A program made the position numbers and the translations under genes. Shown one piece after another: positions 39,249 through 49,527 of a DNA stretch of 64,000 nucleotides. Position 1 is the stretch's first letter, and each line of letters starts with the position of its first letter. The notes under the pieces are model-generated. The model was given only the letters and a program-made list of their open reading frames with translations, ran no database searches and had not been told where the DNA came from. The DNA is from Methylobacillus flagellatus (lineage in GTDB: Bacteria > Pseudomonadota > Gammaproteobacteria > Burkholderiales > Methylophilaceae): the NCBI RefSeq assembly GCF_005502435.1, contig NZ_SCOU01000002.1, forward strand, positions 310,001-374,000, read 5' to 3'.

Positions 39249-39260
39249 GTGGAAAAGTCA

Positions 39261-39288
39261 CAGGCGCTGATCAGCGCCTGTTTTTTTA
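39261..39288 (+). terminator. Rho-independent terminator of rimO
   Basis: CAGGCGCTGA / TCAGCGCCTG is a 10-bp perfect self-complementary stem followed by eight T residues. Confidence 0.92.
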
Positions 39289-39393
39289 TAAGGAACCTAG
39301 CCAGGGCTGTTCCCGCATGCTAGTGCCAGCTACCGGGCATGCAGCTTTGCTGGTCATACAACGGACAGTTGCGGGCTAGCCTGCTACGCCGTT

Positions 39394-39741
39394 TCAGGCG
39401 GACTGTGTTGCTTGCAGATCGCCGAACAGATCGGGTACCAGGGGTGCAGGCCGCTCTGCATCGGCTCTGTCTTCAAGAAAATCCAGGGTGTACGGGCAAC
39501 GGCTGGGTTTGCGCTGCGCCTTGCGGCGTTTGGGGGTGGTCGGCCCGGTATTGATGTACGGGGTCTGGCTGATCAGTTGATAGCCGGCACGGCTGAGTTT
39601 TTCTGAGGTGGTTTCGAACAGGCTGAGCGGGTTGTCGATGTTCTGCAGGGTGACAACAGACTTATGGACTTTCAGTACGCTGTACATCACAAAGCGGCTG
39701 GCGGTTTGTTTGCCGTAGATTTCGCCCGCGTTTATCTGCAT
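39394..39741 (-). CDS. Hypothetical protein, function unknown
   Basis: 115 residues from the ATG at 39741, preceded by a strong GGAGG Shine-Dalgarno. The N-terminal half (AGEIYGKQTASRFVMYSVLK) looks like a compact alpha/beta fold, the middle has a basic stretch (PKRRKAQRKPSRC), and the C-terminus is acidic and Pro-rich. No family is recognised. The strong ribosome site and lack of overlap with other genes support it as real. Confidence 0.6.
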   Translation of the reverse strand: MQINAGEIYGKQTASRFVMYSVLKVHKSVVTLQNIDNPLSLFETTSEKLSRAGYQLISQTPYINTGPTTPKRRKAQRKPSRCPYTLDFLEDRADAERPAPLVPDLFGDLQATQSA

Positions 39742-39882
39742 ATCGCCTCCTTGCCTGCACGATGTGCGCATCATAGCGGCTTTAGGCATGCACAGGCAAA
39801 TCTGCCGCTGGGCCTGGTGGCTGGCTTGGGCTGGTCATTTTGCTGTGCTGTGTTGTTTTTCGTTGTTGCTTTCGGTTCTCTA

Positions 39883-40500
39883 CTATTTTCTGCGCAGTGC
39901 CATGTGTGACTTGATCAGTTGTCTGGCTTGCTGGCGGATAGGGCTACCATCGGTTTCTTTCACCCACATATGCAATAGTCCGGTGAAGAACATGTGGGTG
40001 TCCATGGAGTATTCCGCCGGCGTGAGCTCGTCACGTAACAAGCCTTTGGCGGCAGCACGCTCATACACCAGGGTGATGTTCTCGACGATGCCCGAACAAT
40101 TCGATAAAAGTTTCTGTAAGACCTCGGCGAACTCGTCCACGTATTCACACTTGATCATCATGATCTCGTAGGTCTGGCGTGTCGTAATACATTCATCCAG
40201 CACCTGTATGGTGCCTGAAAGGAAGTGCTCGATGCGCGTCAGTGGATCGGCTGAGCCTTCCACCAGCAAGGTATCGTCCATGCGGTCTATAAGCGGCAGG
40301 AACACCTGTTCGCGCATGGCCTGGAACAACTCGGTCTTGTTTTCGAAGTGCCAGTAGACGGCACCGCGCGTGACACCAGCCTGGGTGGCGATGTGCTCCA
40401 TGGTGCTACGACTTACGCCGCGCGCGAGGAACACTTCGCGTGCCGCATCGATGATACGCAGGCGTGTCAGTTCTGCATCTTCTTTGGTCTTGCGTACCAT
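39883..40500 (-). CDS. TetR-family repressor of the RND efflux operon (AcrR/TtgR-like)
   Basis: 205 residues. Helix-turn-helix at ~30-50 (STMEHIATQAGVTRGAVYWHF) is the AcrR/TtgR signature, followed by an all-helical ligand-binding domain. It is transcribed divergently from the efflux genes, and the shared 138-bp region holds a palindrome like that bound by AcrR. It most likely represses both directions until a drug or lipid ligand binds. Confidence 0.92.
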   Translation of the reverse strand: MVRKTKEDAELTRLRIIDAAREVFLARGVSRSTMEHIATQAGVTRGAVYWHFENKTELFQAMREQVFLPLIDRMDDTLLVEGSADPLTRIEHFLSGTIQVLDECITTRQTYEIMMIKCEYVDEFAEVLQKLLSNCSGIVENITLVYERAAAKGLLRDELTPAEYSMDTHMFFTGLLHMWVKETDGSPIRQQARQLIKSHMALRRK

Positions 40501-40542
40501 GCTTTATTTCGCTCCTATCAGCATAAATAACCGTTCGGGCTA

Positions 40543-40570
40543 TTTACATACATTCTTGTTTGTATATAAT
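40543..40570 (+). promoter_or_regulatory. Efflux-operon promoter with overlapping AcrR-type operator
   Basis: TTTACA (40543-40548) and TATAAT (40565-40570) are 16 bp apart. A palindrome at 40545-40568, TACATACA-N8-TGTATATA, 7 of 8 arm positions paired, spans the spacer and -10. Arms and spacing resemble the AcrR box upstream of acrAB. Confidence 0.75.
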
Positions 40571-40638
40571 TTACTCGCATCCGGGCAAGTAATCAACCAT
40601 TTTGTGCCCAAACCTATTATCAGTTCAGGGAGTTTTAC

Positions 40639-41841
40639 ATGGCATCAATCTTATCTGCGCCATTGCGCAACGCCGTTCGTCAGCCCTTGTTGCATCCGGG
40701 TCTGCTGGGACTGCTCATGCTGGCTTTGCTGCTGCAGGCTTGCGGCAAAGGAGACGATGCGGCTGTACAGGCGCATGGTCCCGGTGCCATGCCGGTCACC
40801 ATGCTGACGGTGACACCAAGCAGCATGCCCATCAGCGCTGAAGTGGTGGCACAAACCGAAGGCGCCAAAGAAGTGGAGATACGCGCACGTGTAGGCGGCA
40901 TCCTGCTGAAGCGCCTGTACGAAGAGGGGGCTACGGTGAAGGCAGGTCAGGCGCTGTTCCAGATCGACCCGGAGCCCTATCGCATCGCACTGACACAAGC
41001 CCGTGCCCAGTTGGCGGCCCAGCAAGCGCGTGTGGACCAAACTACACGTGAAGAGGCGCGCTTGAAGGGCTTGCTGGAAACGCAGGCGGTGAGTCAGCGT
41101 GAATACGACAATGCCTCTTCTGACCATGCGCTGGCTAAGGCTACGTTGCAACAGATGCAGGCCAGTGTGCGCGAAGCGGAGCTGAATCTTTCTTACACGC
41201 TGGTGACGGCCCCTGTAGGCGGGGTGTCCGGTCGCTTTCAGTTCTCGGAAGGTGCGCTCATCGCGGCCAATACCAGCCTGCTGACCACCGTGGTACAAGT
41301 CTCGCCGATCTGGGTGCGATTCAGCTTCTCTGACAACGAGCTGGCCAAGCTGGGCGGCCGCCTCAACAACAACAATGTGCGCGAAGTCACGCTGACCCTG
41401 CCGGACGGCAGCGCCTATGCGCAGACCGGCAAGCTCAACTTCGCGGCAAGCCAGATCGACCCGGTGCTGGGTACACAGCAGTTGCGTGCTACCTTCGACA
41501 ATACGGATCAAAAGCTGCTGCCAGGCCAGTTCGTGCGTGCCCGTGTGACCACGGGGCAGCGTGACGGCGTGTTCCTGGTGCCGCAAGTGGCCGTGCAGAC
41601 TGGCGATCAGGGCAAGTTCGTCTACGTTGTCAGCGAGGCAGGTGAAGCGACGCCACGTCCTGTGGTCGTGGGGGATTGGGTAGGCAAGGACTGGGCGATC
41701 CTGGACGGCCTCAAGGAAGGCGAGCAGGTGATCGTCGACAATCTGATCAAGATCCGTCCTGGTGCCAAGGTCATGGATGTCAGCAAGATGCCACCGCCTG
41801 CCGCTCAGCCAGCAGGCGACCAGCCCGCGGCACAACATTAA
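40639..41841 (+). CDS. RND efflux periplasmic adaptor (AcrA/MexA-type)
   Basis: 400 residues. Signal peptide with lipobox LLLQAC, so a lipoprotein of the inner membrane. Barrel-sandwich and hairpin regions (VGGILLKRLYEEGATVKAGQ; coiled coil with AQQARVDQTTREEARLKG), then beta-barrel and membrane-proximal domains. It connects the RND pump to the outer-membrane channel. It is the first gene of the operon: 12 bp separate it from the pump gene. Confidence 0.95.
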   Translation: MASILSAPLRNAVRQPLLHPGLLGLLMLALLLQACGKGDDAAVQAHGPGAMPVTMLTVTPSSMPISAEVVAQTEGAKEVEIRARVGGILLKRLYEEGATVKAGQALFQIDPEPYRIALTQARAQLAAQQARVDQTTREEARLKGLLETQAVSQREYDNASSDHALAKATLQQMQASVREAELNLSYTLVTAPVGGVSGRFQFSEGALIAANTSLLTTVVQVSPIWVRFSFSDNELAKLGGRLNNNNVREVTLTLPDGSAYAQTGKLNFAASQIDPVLGTQQLRATFDNTDQKLLPGQFVRARVTTGQRDGVFLVPQVAVQTGDQGKFVYVVSEAGEATPRPVVVGDWVGKDWAILDGLKEGEQVIVDNLIKIRPGAKVMDVSKMPPPAAQPAGDQPAAQH

Positions 41842-41853
41842 TACGGGGCCGTT

Positions 41854-44800
41854 ATGACCAGATTCTTTATTACACGACCGATCTTTGCTTCGGTACTGTC
41901 CATCATCATCGTGCTGGCCGGTCTCGCGGCGGCACTCAAGCTGCCGATCGCACAGTATCCTGAAATCGCACCGCCTACCGTACTGGTGACGGCAACCTAT
42001 CCTGGCGCCAGCGCCGATACCCTGTCCAAGACCGTCGCTGCGCCTATCGAGGAGCAGTTGAGCGGTGTGGAAGGCTTGCTGTACTTCAATTCCAGCGCGG
42101 ACTCCAGCGGCACACTGACCATCACCGCCACCTTCGAGATCGGGACTGACGTCAATCAGGCCACTTTCAACGTCAGCAACCGCGTCAACATCGCCTTGCC
42201 GCGCCTGCCGGATGAGGTGCGCCGTACCGGCCTTATCGTGCAGAAGCGTTCCAACGACATCTTGATGGTGCCCATGCTGACCTCGCCTAGCGGCAAGTTC
42301 GATCCGCTGTTTTTGAGCAATTACGGCACCTTGAACGTGCTGGATGAACTCAAGCGCATCAAGGGCGTGGGGGATGCCTCCATCTTCGGTGCGCAGGACT
42401 ACTCCATGCGTATCTGGCTGAAGCCGGACCGCATGGCGCAACTGGGTGTGACCACTTCGGATATCGCTGCGGCCATCCAGTCGCAGAACGCGCAATACGC
42501 TGCCGGCAAGATCGGCCAGGACCCGGCGCCTGCTGACCAGCAGATCGTCTACACCGTGACCGCCAAGGGCCGCCTGCTGGACCCGGAAGAGTTCGGTAAC
42601 ATCATCCTGCGTGCCGAAGGGCCGCGTGGTGTGCTGCGCCTCGGAGACGTAGCCCGTATCGAACTGGGTTCGCAAAGCTACAATATCCGCACCACCCTGA
42701 ACGGCAAGCCTGGCGTCGCCATCGGTATCTTCCTGCAAAGTGGCGCCAATGCGCTGGACACTGCGACCGCCATCAAGAAGAAGATGGAAGAGCTCAAACA
42801 GGATTTCCCGGAGGGCATGGAATATCAGATCCCCTACGACACCAGCGATTTCGTGAAATCGTCCATCGAAGAGGTGGTCAAGACCTTGGGTGAGGCCATG
42901 CTGCTGGTGGTGCTGGTGGTGTTCCTGTTCCTGCAAAGCTGGCGCGCGACGCTGATCCCCATGATCGCGGTGCCGATCTCGCTGATCGGTACCTTTGCCG
43001 GTCTGTGGTTGTTCGGCTTCTCCATCAACACGCTGACGTTGTTTGCCATGGTGCTGTCCATCGGTATCGTGGTCGATGATGCCATCGTGGTGCTGGAAAA
43101 CATCGAGCGCCTGATGAAGGAAGAAAAGCTGTCGCCTTTGCATGCGGCGATCAAGTCCATGCAGCAGGTATCGGGCGCCGTGGTGGCCATTGTGCTGGTG
43201 CTGTGTGCGGTGTTCGTGCCGGTGGCGTTCATGGGCGGTATCGCCGGTGAGTTGTATCGCCAGTTCGCCGTGACCGTGGCGGTGGCGGTGGTGATCTCCG
43301 GTATTGTGGCGCTGACGCTGACGCCTGCACTGTGCGCCATCATTCTGAAGCCGGTACACAAGGAGACGCGTTTCTTCGCCGCTTTCAACCGTGGTTTCTC
43401 ACGCCTGACCAAGTTCTATACCGACACGGTGAACCTGACCTTGCATCACCGCATCATCGGTAGCCTGGTGTTCGTGGGCATCATCGCGCTGGCAAGCTGG
43501 TTGCTGGTGAAAGTGCCAGGCAGCTTCGTGCCCGCGGAAGATCAGGGCTATGTGATCACAGCCTTTGTGCTGCCGGATGGCGCGACCCTGAACCGCACCA
43601 CCAAAACGACGGAAGCCGTGCGTTCCGAGATCGCCAAGGAATCGTCCGTGGTGATGCAGTTCGTCATCAACGGTCTGGACCTGATCGGAGGTGGTAACAA
43701 GACCAGTGCCGCAACCATGTTTGTGCGTATGAAAGACTGGGGCGAGCGCAAGGAAACCGCCGATGACATCGTCAAAAAGCTGGTCGGTTTCGGCATGATG
43801 CAGCAGGACGGTCTGGCCTTTGCTTTCAACCCGCCAGCGATCCGTGGTCTGGGTCAGGCGGGCGGTGTGGAAGTGTATGTGCAAAGTAAAGGCAGTTCCG
43901 ACCCGATGCGCTTGTCGTCTGTCGTGAATAATTTCGTGCAGGCCTTGCAGCAGGAGCCTCAGCTCACCGGCATCAATACCTTCTTCCGTCCTACCGTGCC
44001 ACAGCTGTTCGTGGAGGTGGACGAAGCCAAGGCCTTGTCGCTGGGCGTGCCGATCGCCAGCATCTACGCCACCTTGCAGAGCACCATGGGTTCGCTGTAC
44101 GTGAATGACTTCAATCGCTCCGGCCGTACCTACCGCGTGCAATTGCAGGCAGAGCCGGAATACCGCATGAAGCCGGAAGACCTAGGCCGTGTGTATGTAC
44201 GCGCCAACAACGGCAGCATGATCCCGATGTCCGCACTGAGCAAGATCAACAACATCGTCGGCGCCGAGCAGTTGGAACGTTACAACGGTCTGCTGTCTGC
44301 CAAGGTATTGGCCAGTGGTGCCCCCGGCGTGAGTTCGGGGCAGACCATCCAGATGGTGGAGCGTATCGCCGAGCAGAACCTGCCTGAAGGCTACCAGATC
44401 GCCTGGACCGGTCAGGCCTATCAGGAGAAGCGTACCGGCTCGGCCGCGGTATTCGCCTTTGCTTTCGCCATCATCATGGTGTTCCTGATCCTGGCGGCTC
44501 AGTTCGAAACCTGGGCGCTGCCTCTGGCGGTGATCATGGCGGTGCCGTTCGCACTGGCAGGTGCGCTGCTGGCGGTGTTGTTCCGCGGTATGCCCAACGA
44601 TATCTACTTCCAGATCGGTCTGATCACGCTGGTCGGCCTGGCGGCAAAGAACGCCATCCTGATCGTGGAATTCGCCAGCCAGAAACTGGAAGAGGGCATG
44701 CCCTTGCTGGAAGCGGCCGTTGAGGCGGCACGCTTGCGCTTCCGTCCTATCGTCATGACCTCGATGGCGTTCGTGCTGGGTATCGTGCCGCTGGTGATCG

Positions 44801-44967
44801 CCACCGGTGCCGGTTCCGCTGCGCGTCGTTCCATGGGTACTGGCGTGTTCGGTGGCATGTTAATGGCTACTTTCGTCGCGACCATCTTTATTCCGATGTT
44901 CTTCACCTGGCTGTCGACGCGCCAGGCAGGACATCCTTCCGCATCCGAGCATAAGGAATCCGCATGA
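41854..44967 (+). CDS. RND multidrug efflux pump (AcrB/MexB-type, HAE1 family)
   Basis: 1037 residues, the normal HAE1 length, with 12 membrane helices and two large periplasmic domains (~35-335 and ~560-870). The proton-relay aspartates lie in GIVVDDAIVVLENIERL (~400-416). A typical N-terminus (RPIFASVLSIIIVLAGLAA) and the SGAN motif fit hydrophobic-drug exporters. The stop overlaps the channel gene by 4 bp. Substrates cannot be told from sequence. Confidence 0.97.
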   Translation: MTRFFITRPIFASVLSIIIVLAGLAAALKLPIAQYPEIAPPTVLVTATYPGASADTLSKTVAAPIEEQLSGVEGLLYFNSSADSSGTLTITATFEIGTDVNQATFNVSNRVNIALPRLPDEVRRTGLIVQKRSNDILMVPMLTSPSGKFDPLFLSNYGTLNVLDELKRIKGVGDASIFGAQDYSMRIWLKPDRMAQLGVTTSDIAAAIQSQNAQYAAGKIGQDPAPADQQIVYTVTAKGRLLDPEEFGNIILRAEGPRGVLRLGDVARIELGSQSYNIRTTLNGKPGVAIGIFLQSGANALDTATAIKKKMEELKQDFPEGMEYQIPYDTSDFVKSSIEEVVKTLGEAMLLVVLVVFLFLQSWRATLIPMIAVPISLIGTFAGLWLFGFSINTLTLFAMVLSIGIVVDDAIVVLENIERLMKEEKLSPLHAAIKSMQQVSGAVVAIVLVLCAVFVPVAFMGGIAGELYRQFAVTVAVAVVISGIVALTLTPALCAIILKPVHKETRFFAAFNRGFSRLTKFYTDTVNLTLHHRIIGSLVFVGIIALASWLLVKVPGSFVPAEDQGYVITAFVLPDGATLNRTTKTTEAVRSEIAKESSVVMQFVINGLDLIGGGNKTSAATMFVRMKDWGERKETADDIVKKLVGFGMMQQDGLAFAFNPPAIRGLGQAGGVEVYVQSKGSSDPMRLSSVVNNFVQALQQEPQLTGINTFFRPTVPQLFVEVDEAKALSLGVPIASIYATLQSTMGSLYVNDFNRSGRTYRVQLQAEPEYRMKPEDLGRVYVRANNGSMIPMSALSKINNIVGAEQLERYNGLLSAKVLASGAPGVSSGQTIQMVERIAEQNLPEGYQIAWTGQAYQEKRTGSAAVFAFAFAIIMVFLILAAQFETWALPLAVIMAVPFALAGALLAVLFRGMPNDIYFQIGLITLVGLAAKNAILIVEFASQKLEEGMPLLEAAVEAARLRFRPIVMTSMAFVLGIVPLVIATGAGSAARRSMGTGVFGGMLMATFVATIFIPMFFTWLSTRQAGHPSASEHKESA

Positions 44968-46373
44968 GCCCGGGATTTGTCATTAAAAAAAGCACACTTC
45001 TGATCAGCCTGGCGCTGCTGGCCAGCTGCGCCATGGTGGGCCCTGATTACCAGCGTCCAGCCAGCGAGCTGCCTGCCAACTACACGGCGCCGCAGCAGGC
45101 CTCCGATGGTGCCGTGCTGTCACCGACCTGGTGGACGCTGTATCAGGACCCGCAGTTGAACCAGTTGGTGGAACAGGCACTGGCGCGCAACACCGATATC
45201 CGTATCGCACTGGCGCGCGTGGAAGAGGCCGATGCGGCCATGCGTGAAGTCGGCGCTGCGCTGTTCCCGGCGGTGAATCTGACTGGCGGCGGTACCCGTT
45301 CGCGGGTGACCGAGGCGGGCGCGTTCCCGGTGTTCAGCAGTAATCCGCGTGAAAACTACGTGATCAGTGCCGGCACCAGCTTTGAACTGGATTTCTGGGG
45401 CAAGCTGCGCCGTGGCAAGGAAGCCGCCAAGGCGCAAGCGCTATCGACGCGCTATGCACGTGACACCTTGCGCATCTCGCTGGCGAGCATGGTGGCCAGC
45501 AACTACCTGCAATTGCGCAGCCTGGATACGCAGATCAAGCTGTCACAAGACAGCCTGCGCAGCCGTGAAGACAGCCTGGGCCTGACGCAGCGCCGTCAGG
45601 ATGGTGGCGTGGCTTCGGCGCTGGATGTGCATCAGGCGCAGGTGGCGGTTTCCAATCTGCGTGCGCAGATCGCCGAACAATCCCGTCTGCGCAGCACCAT
45701 TCAGAACCAGTTGGCGGTACTGACCGGCGTGCTGGACCTGCAGTTGGCTGACGCAGATCTGGACAGCTTGCCAGTGCCACCTGTGCCACCTGCCGGTTTG
45801 CCTTCCAGCTTGCTGGAAGCGCGCCCGGATGTGCGTCAGGCCGAGCAGAATCTGGTGGCCGCCAATGCCAACATCGGCGTTGCCAAGGCGGCGCTGTATC
45901 CCAGCGTTTCCCTGACGGCCAGCTTCGGTGGGGAAAGCATCGAGCTGGGTGATGTGCTGAAATCCGCAGCACGTGTGTGGAGCACGGGCTTGAGCTTCAG
46001 CTTGCCCATCTTCAATGCCGGCCGTCTGGATGCACGTGTCGATCAGGCCGCAGCACGTCAGAAACAGATGCTGGTCACTTATGAGCAGGCCTTGAACAAT
46101 GCCTTCCGTGAAGTCAACGATGCACTGGTCACCACCCGTCAGACCGGTGAACGCGAAGCGGCCTTGAAGGTGAGTGCCGATGCGGCAGGCAAGGCCTTGC
46201 AGATCGCCGAGCAGCGTTACAAAGCAGGTTATTCGGCTTATCTGGAAGTGCTGGATGCGCAGCGTGTCCATAACGATGCCACCCTGGCATATACGCAGGC
46301 ACGTCAGACACGACTGGTGGCCACAGTCGAGTTGTTCAAGGCGCTGGGCGGAGGCTGGCAGCCGCAGCCGTGA
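44964..46373 (+). CDS. Outer-membrane efflux channel lipoprotein (OprM/NodT type)
   Basis: 469 residues, lipobox LLASC (Cys ~22), followed by MVGPDYQRP, the NodT/OprM opening. Two OEP repeats build the beta-barrel and the alpha-helical tunnel (~60-250, ~265-460). ATGA overlap with the pump gene. Together the three genes form a complete tripartite pump. The gltX promoter overlaps its stop codon. Confidence 0.95.
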   Translation: MSPGFVIKKSTLLISLALLASCAMVGPDYQRPASELPANYTAPQQASDGAVLSPTWWTLYQDPQLNQLVEQALARNTDIRIALARVEEADAAMREVGAALFPAVNLTGGGTRSRVTEAGAFPVFSSNPRENYVISAGTSFELDFWGKLRRGKEAAKAQALSTRYARDTLRISLASMVASNYLQLRSLDTQIKLSQDSLRSREDSLGLTQRRQDGGVASALDVHQAQVAVSNLRAQIAEQSRLRSTIQNQLAVLTGVLDLQLADADLDSLPVPPVPPAGLPSSLLEARPDVRQAEQNLVAANANIGVAKAALYPSVSLTASFGGESIELGDVLKSAARVWSTGLSFSLPIFNAGRLDARVDQAAARQKQMLVTYEQALNNAFREVNDALVTTRQTGEREAALKVSADAAGKALQIAEQRYKAGYSAYLEVLDAQRVHNDATLAYTQARQTRLVATVELFKALGGGWQPQP

Positions 46374-46379
46374 TAGAAT
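46371..46379 (+). promoter_or_regulatory. Extended -10 promoter of gltX
   Basis: TGATAGAAT (extended TGn plus TAGAAT) overlaps the TGA stop of the efflux channel gene, 28 bp before the gltX ATG. No clear -35 box is seen. Confidence 0.45.
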
Positions 46380-46407
46380 CACGCTCCCTTTTGGTGTCGC
46401 CTACATA

Positions 46408-47805
46408 ATGACCGTACGTACTCGTTTCGCCCCTAGTCCCACTGGTTTCTTGCATATCGGTGGGGCTAGAACTGCGCTGTTCTCCTGGGCTTATGCCCGC
46501 AAACATGCCGGTCAGTTCATCCTGCGCATCGAGGATACCGATGTCGCGCGCTCCACACCGGAAGCCGTGCAAGCCATTCTGGATGGCATGAACTGGCTAG
46601 GCCTGAGCTGGGATGAAGGCCCGTTCTACCAGATGCAGCGCATGGAGCGTTACCGCGAGGTGATAGACCAGATGCTGACTGAGGGCAAAGCGTATCGTTG
46701 CTACTGCAGCCGTGAAGAGCTGGATGCCTTGCGCGAGCAGCAGATGGCCAGCGGCCTGAAGCCGCGTTACGATGGACGCTGGCGCCCGGAACCCGGCAAG
46801 CTGTTGCCGGAAGTGCCTGCAGGCGTGGAGCCGGTGATCCGTTTCCGTAATCCGCAAGCTGGCGTGGTGGAATGGAACGACCTGGTCAAAGGCAGCATCA
46901 GCATCGCCAACAGCGAACTGGACGACCTCATCATTGCGCGTGCCGATGGCACGCCTACCTATAACTTCTGTGTGGTGGTGGATGATTGGGACATGGGCAT
47001 CACCCAGGTGATCCGTGGTGACGATCATGTCAACAACACGCCACGCCAGATCAACCTGCTACAGGCCCTGGGTGCGACCGTGCCGCAGTATGCGCATTTG
47101 TCCATGATCCTGGGTGACGATGGGCAGAAGCTGTCCAAGCGCCATGGCGCGGTCAGCGTGACCCAATACCATGACGATGGCTATCTGCCCGAAGCGGTGC
47201 TCAATTATCTGGCACGCCTGGGCTGGTCACACGGGGATGACGAGATCTTTGACATGGCGCAGTTCTGCCAGTGGTTCGATCTGGATCATATCACTCCCTC
47301 GGCGGCACAGTTCAACACCGAAAAGCTCAACTGGCTGAACGCACATTACATCAAACTGGCTGATTTGGAGCGGCTGTCTGCCGATGTGGCACAGCGCTTG
47401 TCTGCACAAGGGGTGAGCGTCGCAGCAGAACCTGCACTGCCTGCGGTGCTGGCCTTGTACCGTGAGCGCGCCAATAACCTCAATGAACTGGCGGCCAGCG
47501 TGGCGTATTTTTACCGCATGCCACCGATCGATGAGGCGGCCTATGCCAAGCATGTCAGCGCCGATGTATTGCCCTTGCTGCAGTCTTTGAGTGATGCGCT
47601 GCAGCAGGCAGAGTGGACGGTGGAAGCCATCCATGCCGCGCTGGATCAGGTGGTGAAGGCCGCCGAAGTCAAATTCCCCAAACTGGCCATGCCGCTGCGC
47701 GTGCTGCTGACCGGCGGTGCGCAATCGCCCAGTATCGATGCGGTGATGTGCCTGCTGGGGCGCGAAACCACGCTGCAGCGCATGCACTTGCCGCTCGCTA
47801 GCTGA
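46408..47805 (+). CDS. gltX: Glutamyl-tRNA synthetase
   Basis: Class I synthetase, 465 residues from ATG 46408. The HIGH motif appears as [17 protein letters not shown] (~9-25), KMSKS as KLSKRHGAV (~245). The frame opens upstream into the efflux gene but that part is a shadow. The C-terminal anticodon-binding helices are complete. Whether it also charges tRNA-Gln cannot be judged here. Confidence 0.96.
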   Translation: MTVRTRFAPSPTGFLHIGGARTALFSWAYARKHAGQFILRIEDTDVARSTPEAVQAILDGMNWLGLSWDEGPFYQMQRMERYREVIDQMLTEGKAYRCYCSREELDALREQQMASGLKPRYDGRWRPEPGKLLPEVPAGVEPVIRFRNPQAGVVEWNDLVKGSISIANSELDDLIIARADGTPTYNFCVVVDDWDMGITQVIRGDDHVNNTPRQINLLQALGATVPQYAHLSMILGDDGQKLSKRHGAVSVTQYHDDGYLPEAVLNYLARLGWSHGDDEIFDMAQFCQWFDLDHITPSAAQFNTEKLNWLNAHYIKLADLERLSADVAQRLSAQGVSVAAEPALPAVLALYRERANNLNELAASVAYFYRMPPIDEAAYAKHVSADVLPLLQSLSDALQQAEWTVEAIHAALDQVVKAAEVKFPKLAMPLRVLLTGGAQSPSIDAVMCLLGRETTLQRMHLPLAS

Positions 47806-47822
47806 GGTTGGCATCACGCTTG

Positions 47823-47853
47823 CTAGAGATATCTAGAGATATCTAGAAGATAT
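47823..47853. repeat. Tandem ~10-bp repeats between gltX and hfq
   Basis: CTAGAGATAT (47823-47832), CTAGAGATAT (47833-47842) and CTAGAAGATAT (47843-47853) run in tandem. The 240-bp region 47806-48045 otherwise holds a probable hfq promoter and no gene. Confidence 0.7.
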
Positions 47854-47911
47854 ACAGAGCACAACGCCTAGTCAGCAAATGTGAGGCGGACGATGTGCAG
47901 GACAGATTGAA

Positions 47912-47939
47912 TTACAGAACGAATCAGGCCTGCTATAGT
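47912..47939 (+). promoter_or_regulatory. Possible hfq promoter
   Basis: TTACAG (47912-47917) and TATAGT (47934-47939), 16-bp spacer, ~100 bp upstream of the hfq ATG. Confidence 0.35.
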
Positions 47940-48045
47940 CACAAGCAAGAATCAACGATAAGTAACATGCAATGAAATGTACGCGATGCCTGTAAACGGT
48001 TGAGCGTAAACCTTAATAACGATAACTCCAGAAGGAGCCTCCACC

Positions 48046-48279
48046 ATGAACGTCAAGGGGCAGATGTTACAAGACCCATTCCTGAATACCCTGCGCAAGG
48101 AACATGTGCCTGTGTCGATCTATCTGGTCAACGGCATCAAGTTGCAAGGCCAGGTCGATTCATTTGACCAGTATGTGATCCTCCTCAAGAACACCGTCAC
48201 CCAGATGGTGTACAAGCACGCTATCTCGACCATTGTGCCCGCCCGCAGTGTCTCTTTGCCGAATGCGACTGAGCAATAA
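48046..48279 (+). CDS. hfq: Hfq RNA chaperone
   Basis: Hexameric Sm-like protein that pairs small RNAs with mRNAs. 77 residues, short C-terminal tail as in betaproteobacteria. Sm1 motif is in [20 protein letters not shown], Sm2 in [10 protein letters not shown]. An AAGGAG Shine-Dalgarno precedes the ATG. It starts the conserved hfq-hflX-hflK-hflC-(DUF2065)-hisZ-purA cluster. Confidence 0.98.
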   Translation: MNVKGQMLQDPFLNTLRKEHVPVSIYLVNGIKLQGQVDSFDQYVILLKNTVTQMVYKHAISTIVPARSVSLPNATEQ

Positions 48280-48333
48280 GCGAGTTCTATCCCGGTTGAT
48301 GACCGGTTCCTCTCATGTTTGATCGGTATCCTG

Positions 48334-49497
48334 ATGTTTGACCGCCCCAGTGGCGGTGAAGCCGCCGCACTGGTGAGCCTGGATTTTGGTGATGCGGACT
48401 ATCAGGACAGTCTGCAGGAGCTGAAACAACTGGCGATCAGTGCCGGGCTCAGCATCAAGGTCACGCTGGAAGGCAGACGCAGCAAACCGGACGCCAAATA
48501 CTTCATCGGTAGCGGCAAGGCTGAAGAAGTGGCGGCTGCGATGCTGGACACAGGAGCCAAACTGGCTGTTTTCAACCACGACCTCAGTCCTTCGCAACAG
48601 CGCAATCTGGAGCGTTTGCTGCAGTGCCGTGTCATCGACCGTACCGGTCTGATCCTGGATATCTTCGCGCAGCGTGCACAAAGCCATGAAGGCAAGTTGC
48701 AGGTGGAATTGGCGCAGCTGGACCATATGTCCACGCGGCTGGTGCGCGGCTGGACCCACCTGGAGCGGCAGAAGGGTGGTATCGGTGTGCGTGGTGGTCC
48801 GGGCGAGACCCAGCTGGAGCTGGACAGGCGCATGCTGCGCATCCGCGTCAAGCAGTTGCGAGAGAAGCTCGCCAAGCTGTCCCAGCAGCGCGGCATGCAG
48901 CGCCGTGCGCGACGCCGTTCGCAAGTGATGTCGGTGTCGCTGGTGGGGTACACCAATGCTGGCAAATCCACGCTGTTCAACCGGCTCACCCAATCTGGCG
49001 TGTATGCCGCCGATCAGCTGTTTGCCACGCTGGATACCACTTCGCGCAAGCTCTACATTCCGGACTGCGGGCCGGTGGTGTTGTCGGACACCGTCGGCTT
49101 TATCAAACATCTGCCACACGCGCTGGTTGAGGCATTCGCCGCGACGCTGGAAGAGACGGCGCAGGCCGATCTGCTGCTGCATGTGGTGGATATCGCGGGT
49201 GGCAACCGGGACGCCCAGATGCAGCAGGTGAATCTGGTGCTGGAAGAGATCGGCGCCAGTGAAGTGCCCCAGGTGCTGGTCATGAACCAGATAGACCGTG
49301 CAGGCATGGCGCCGGAATTAGAGCGTGATGAATATGGTAGAATCTGCAAGATATTGATTTCTGCCAAAACCGGTGCCGGGCTGGAGCTGTTGCAGCAGGT
49401 GCTGGTGGAATACCAGCAAAGCATGATGCAGAAACTGTCGAGCGAACATGTGGTCGATCAATGGCAGGACGGGGCAGTGAGCCCGGACGTCGCCTGA
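48334..49497 (+). CDS. hflX: HflX ribosome-splitting GTPase
   Basis: GTPase that dissociates stalled ribosomes. ~387 residues: N-terminal HflX domain (KYFIGSGKAEEVAA), a glycine-rich linker with GGPGETQLELDRR, then G1 GYTNAGKST (~208-216), G3 DTVGF, G4 NQID. The ATG at 48334 (MFDRP) matches homologues; a TTG at 48319 is possible. Neither has a clear Shine-Dalgarno, so coupling to hfq is likely. Confidence 0.95.
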   Translation: MFDRPSGGEAAALVSLDFGDADYQDSLQELKQLAISAGLSIKVTLEGRRSKPDAKYFIGSGKAEEVAAAMLDTGAKLAVFNHDLSPSQQRNLERLLQCRVIDRTGLILDIFAQRAQSHEGKLQVELAQLDHMSTRLVRGWTHLERQKGGIGVRGGPGETQLELDRRMLRIRVKQLREKLAKLSQQRGMQRRARRRSQVMSVSLVGYTNAGKSTLFNRLTQSGVYAADQLFATLDTTSRKLYIPDCGPVVLSDTVGFIKHLPHALVEAFAATLEETAQADLLLHVVDIAGGNRDAQMQQVNLVLEEIGASEVPQVLVMNQIDRAGMAPELERDEYGRICKILISAKTGAGLELLQQVLVEYQQSMMQKLSSEHVVDQWQDGAVSPDVA

Positions 49498-49527
49498 TTC
49501 AATAAACTGAAGTTAATGGAGCTATAG

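Noticed and set aside
40651-43359. Long (902-codon) antisense open frame opposite the RND efflux genes
   Set aside because: It is a codon-bias shadow: composition is dominated by His, Gln, Arg and Gly without domains, and it lies wholly opposite well-supported genes.
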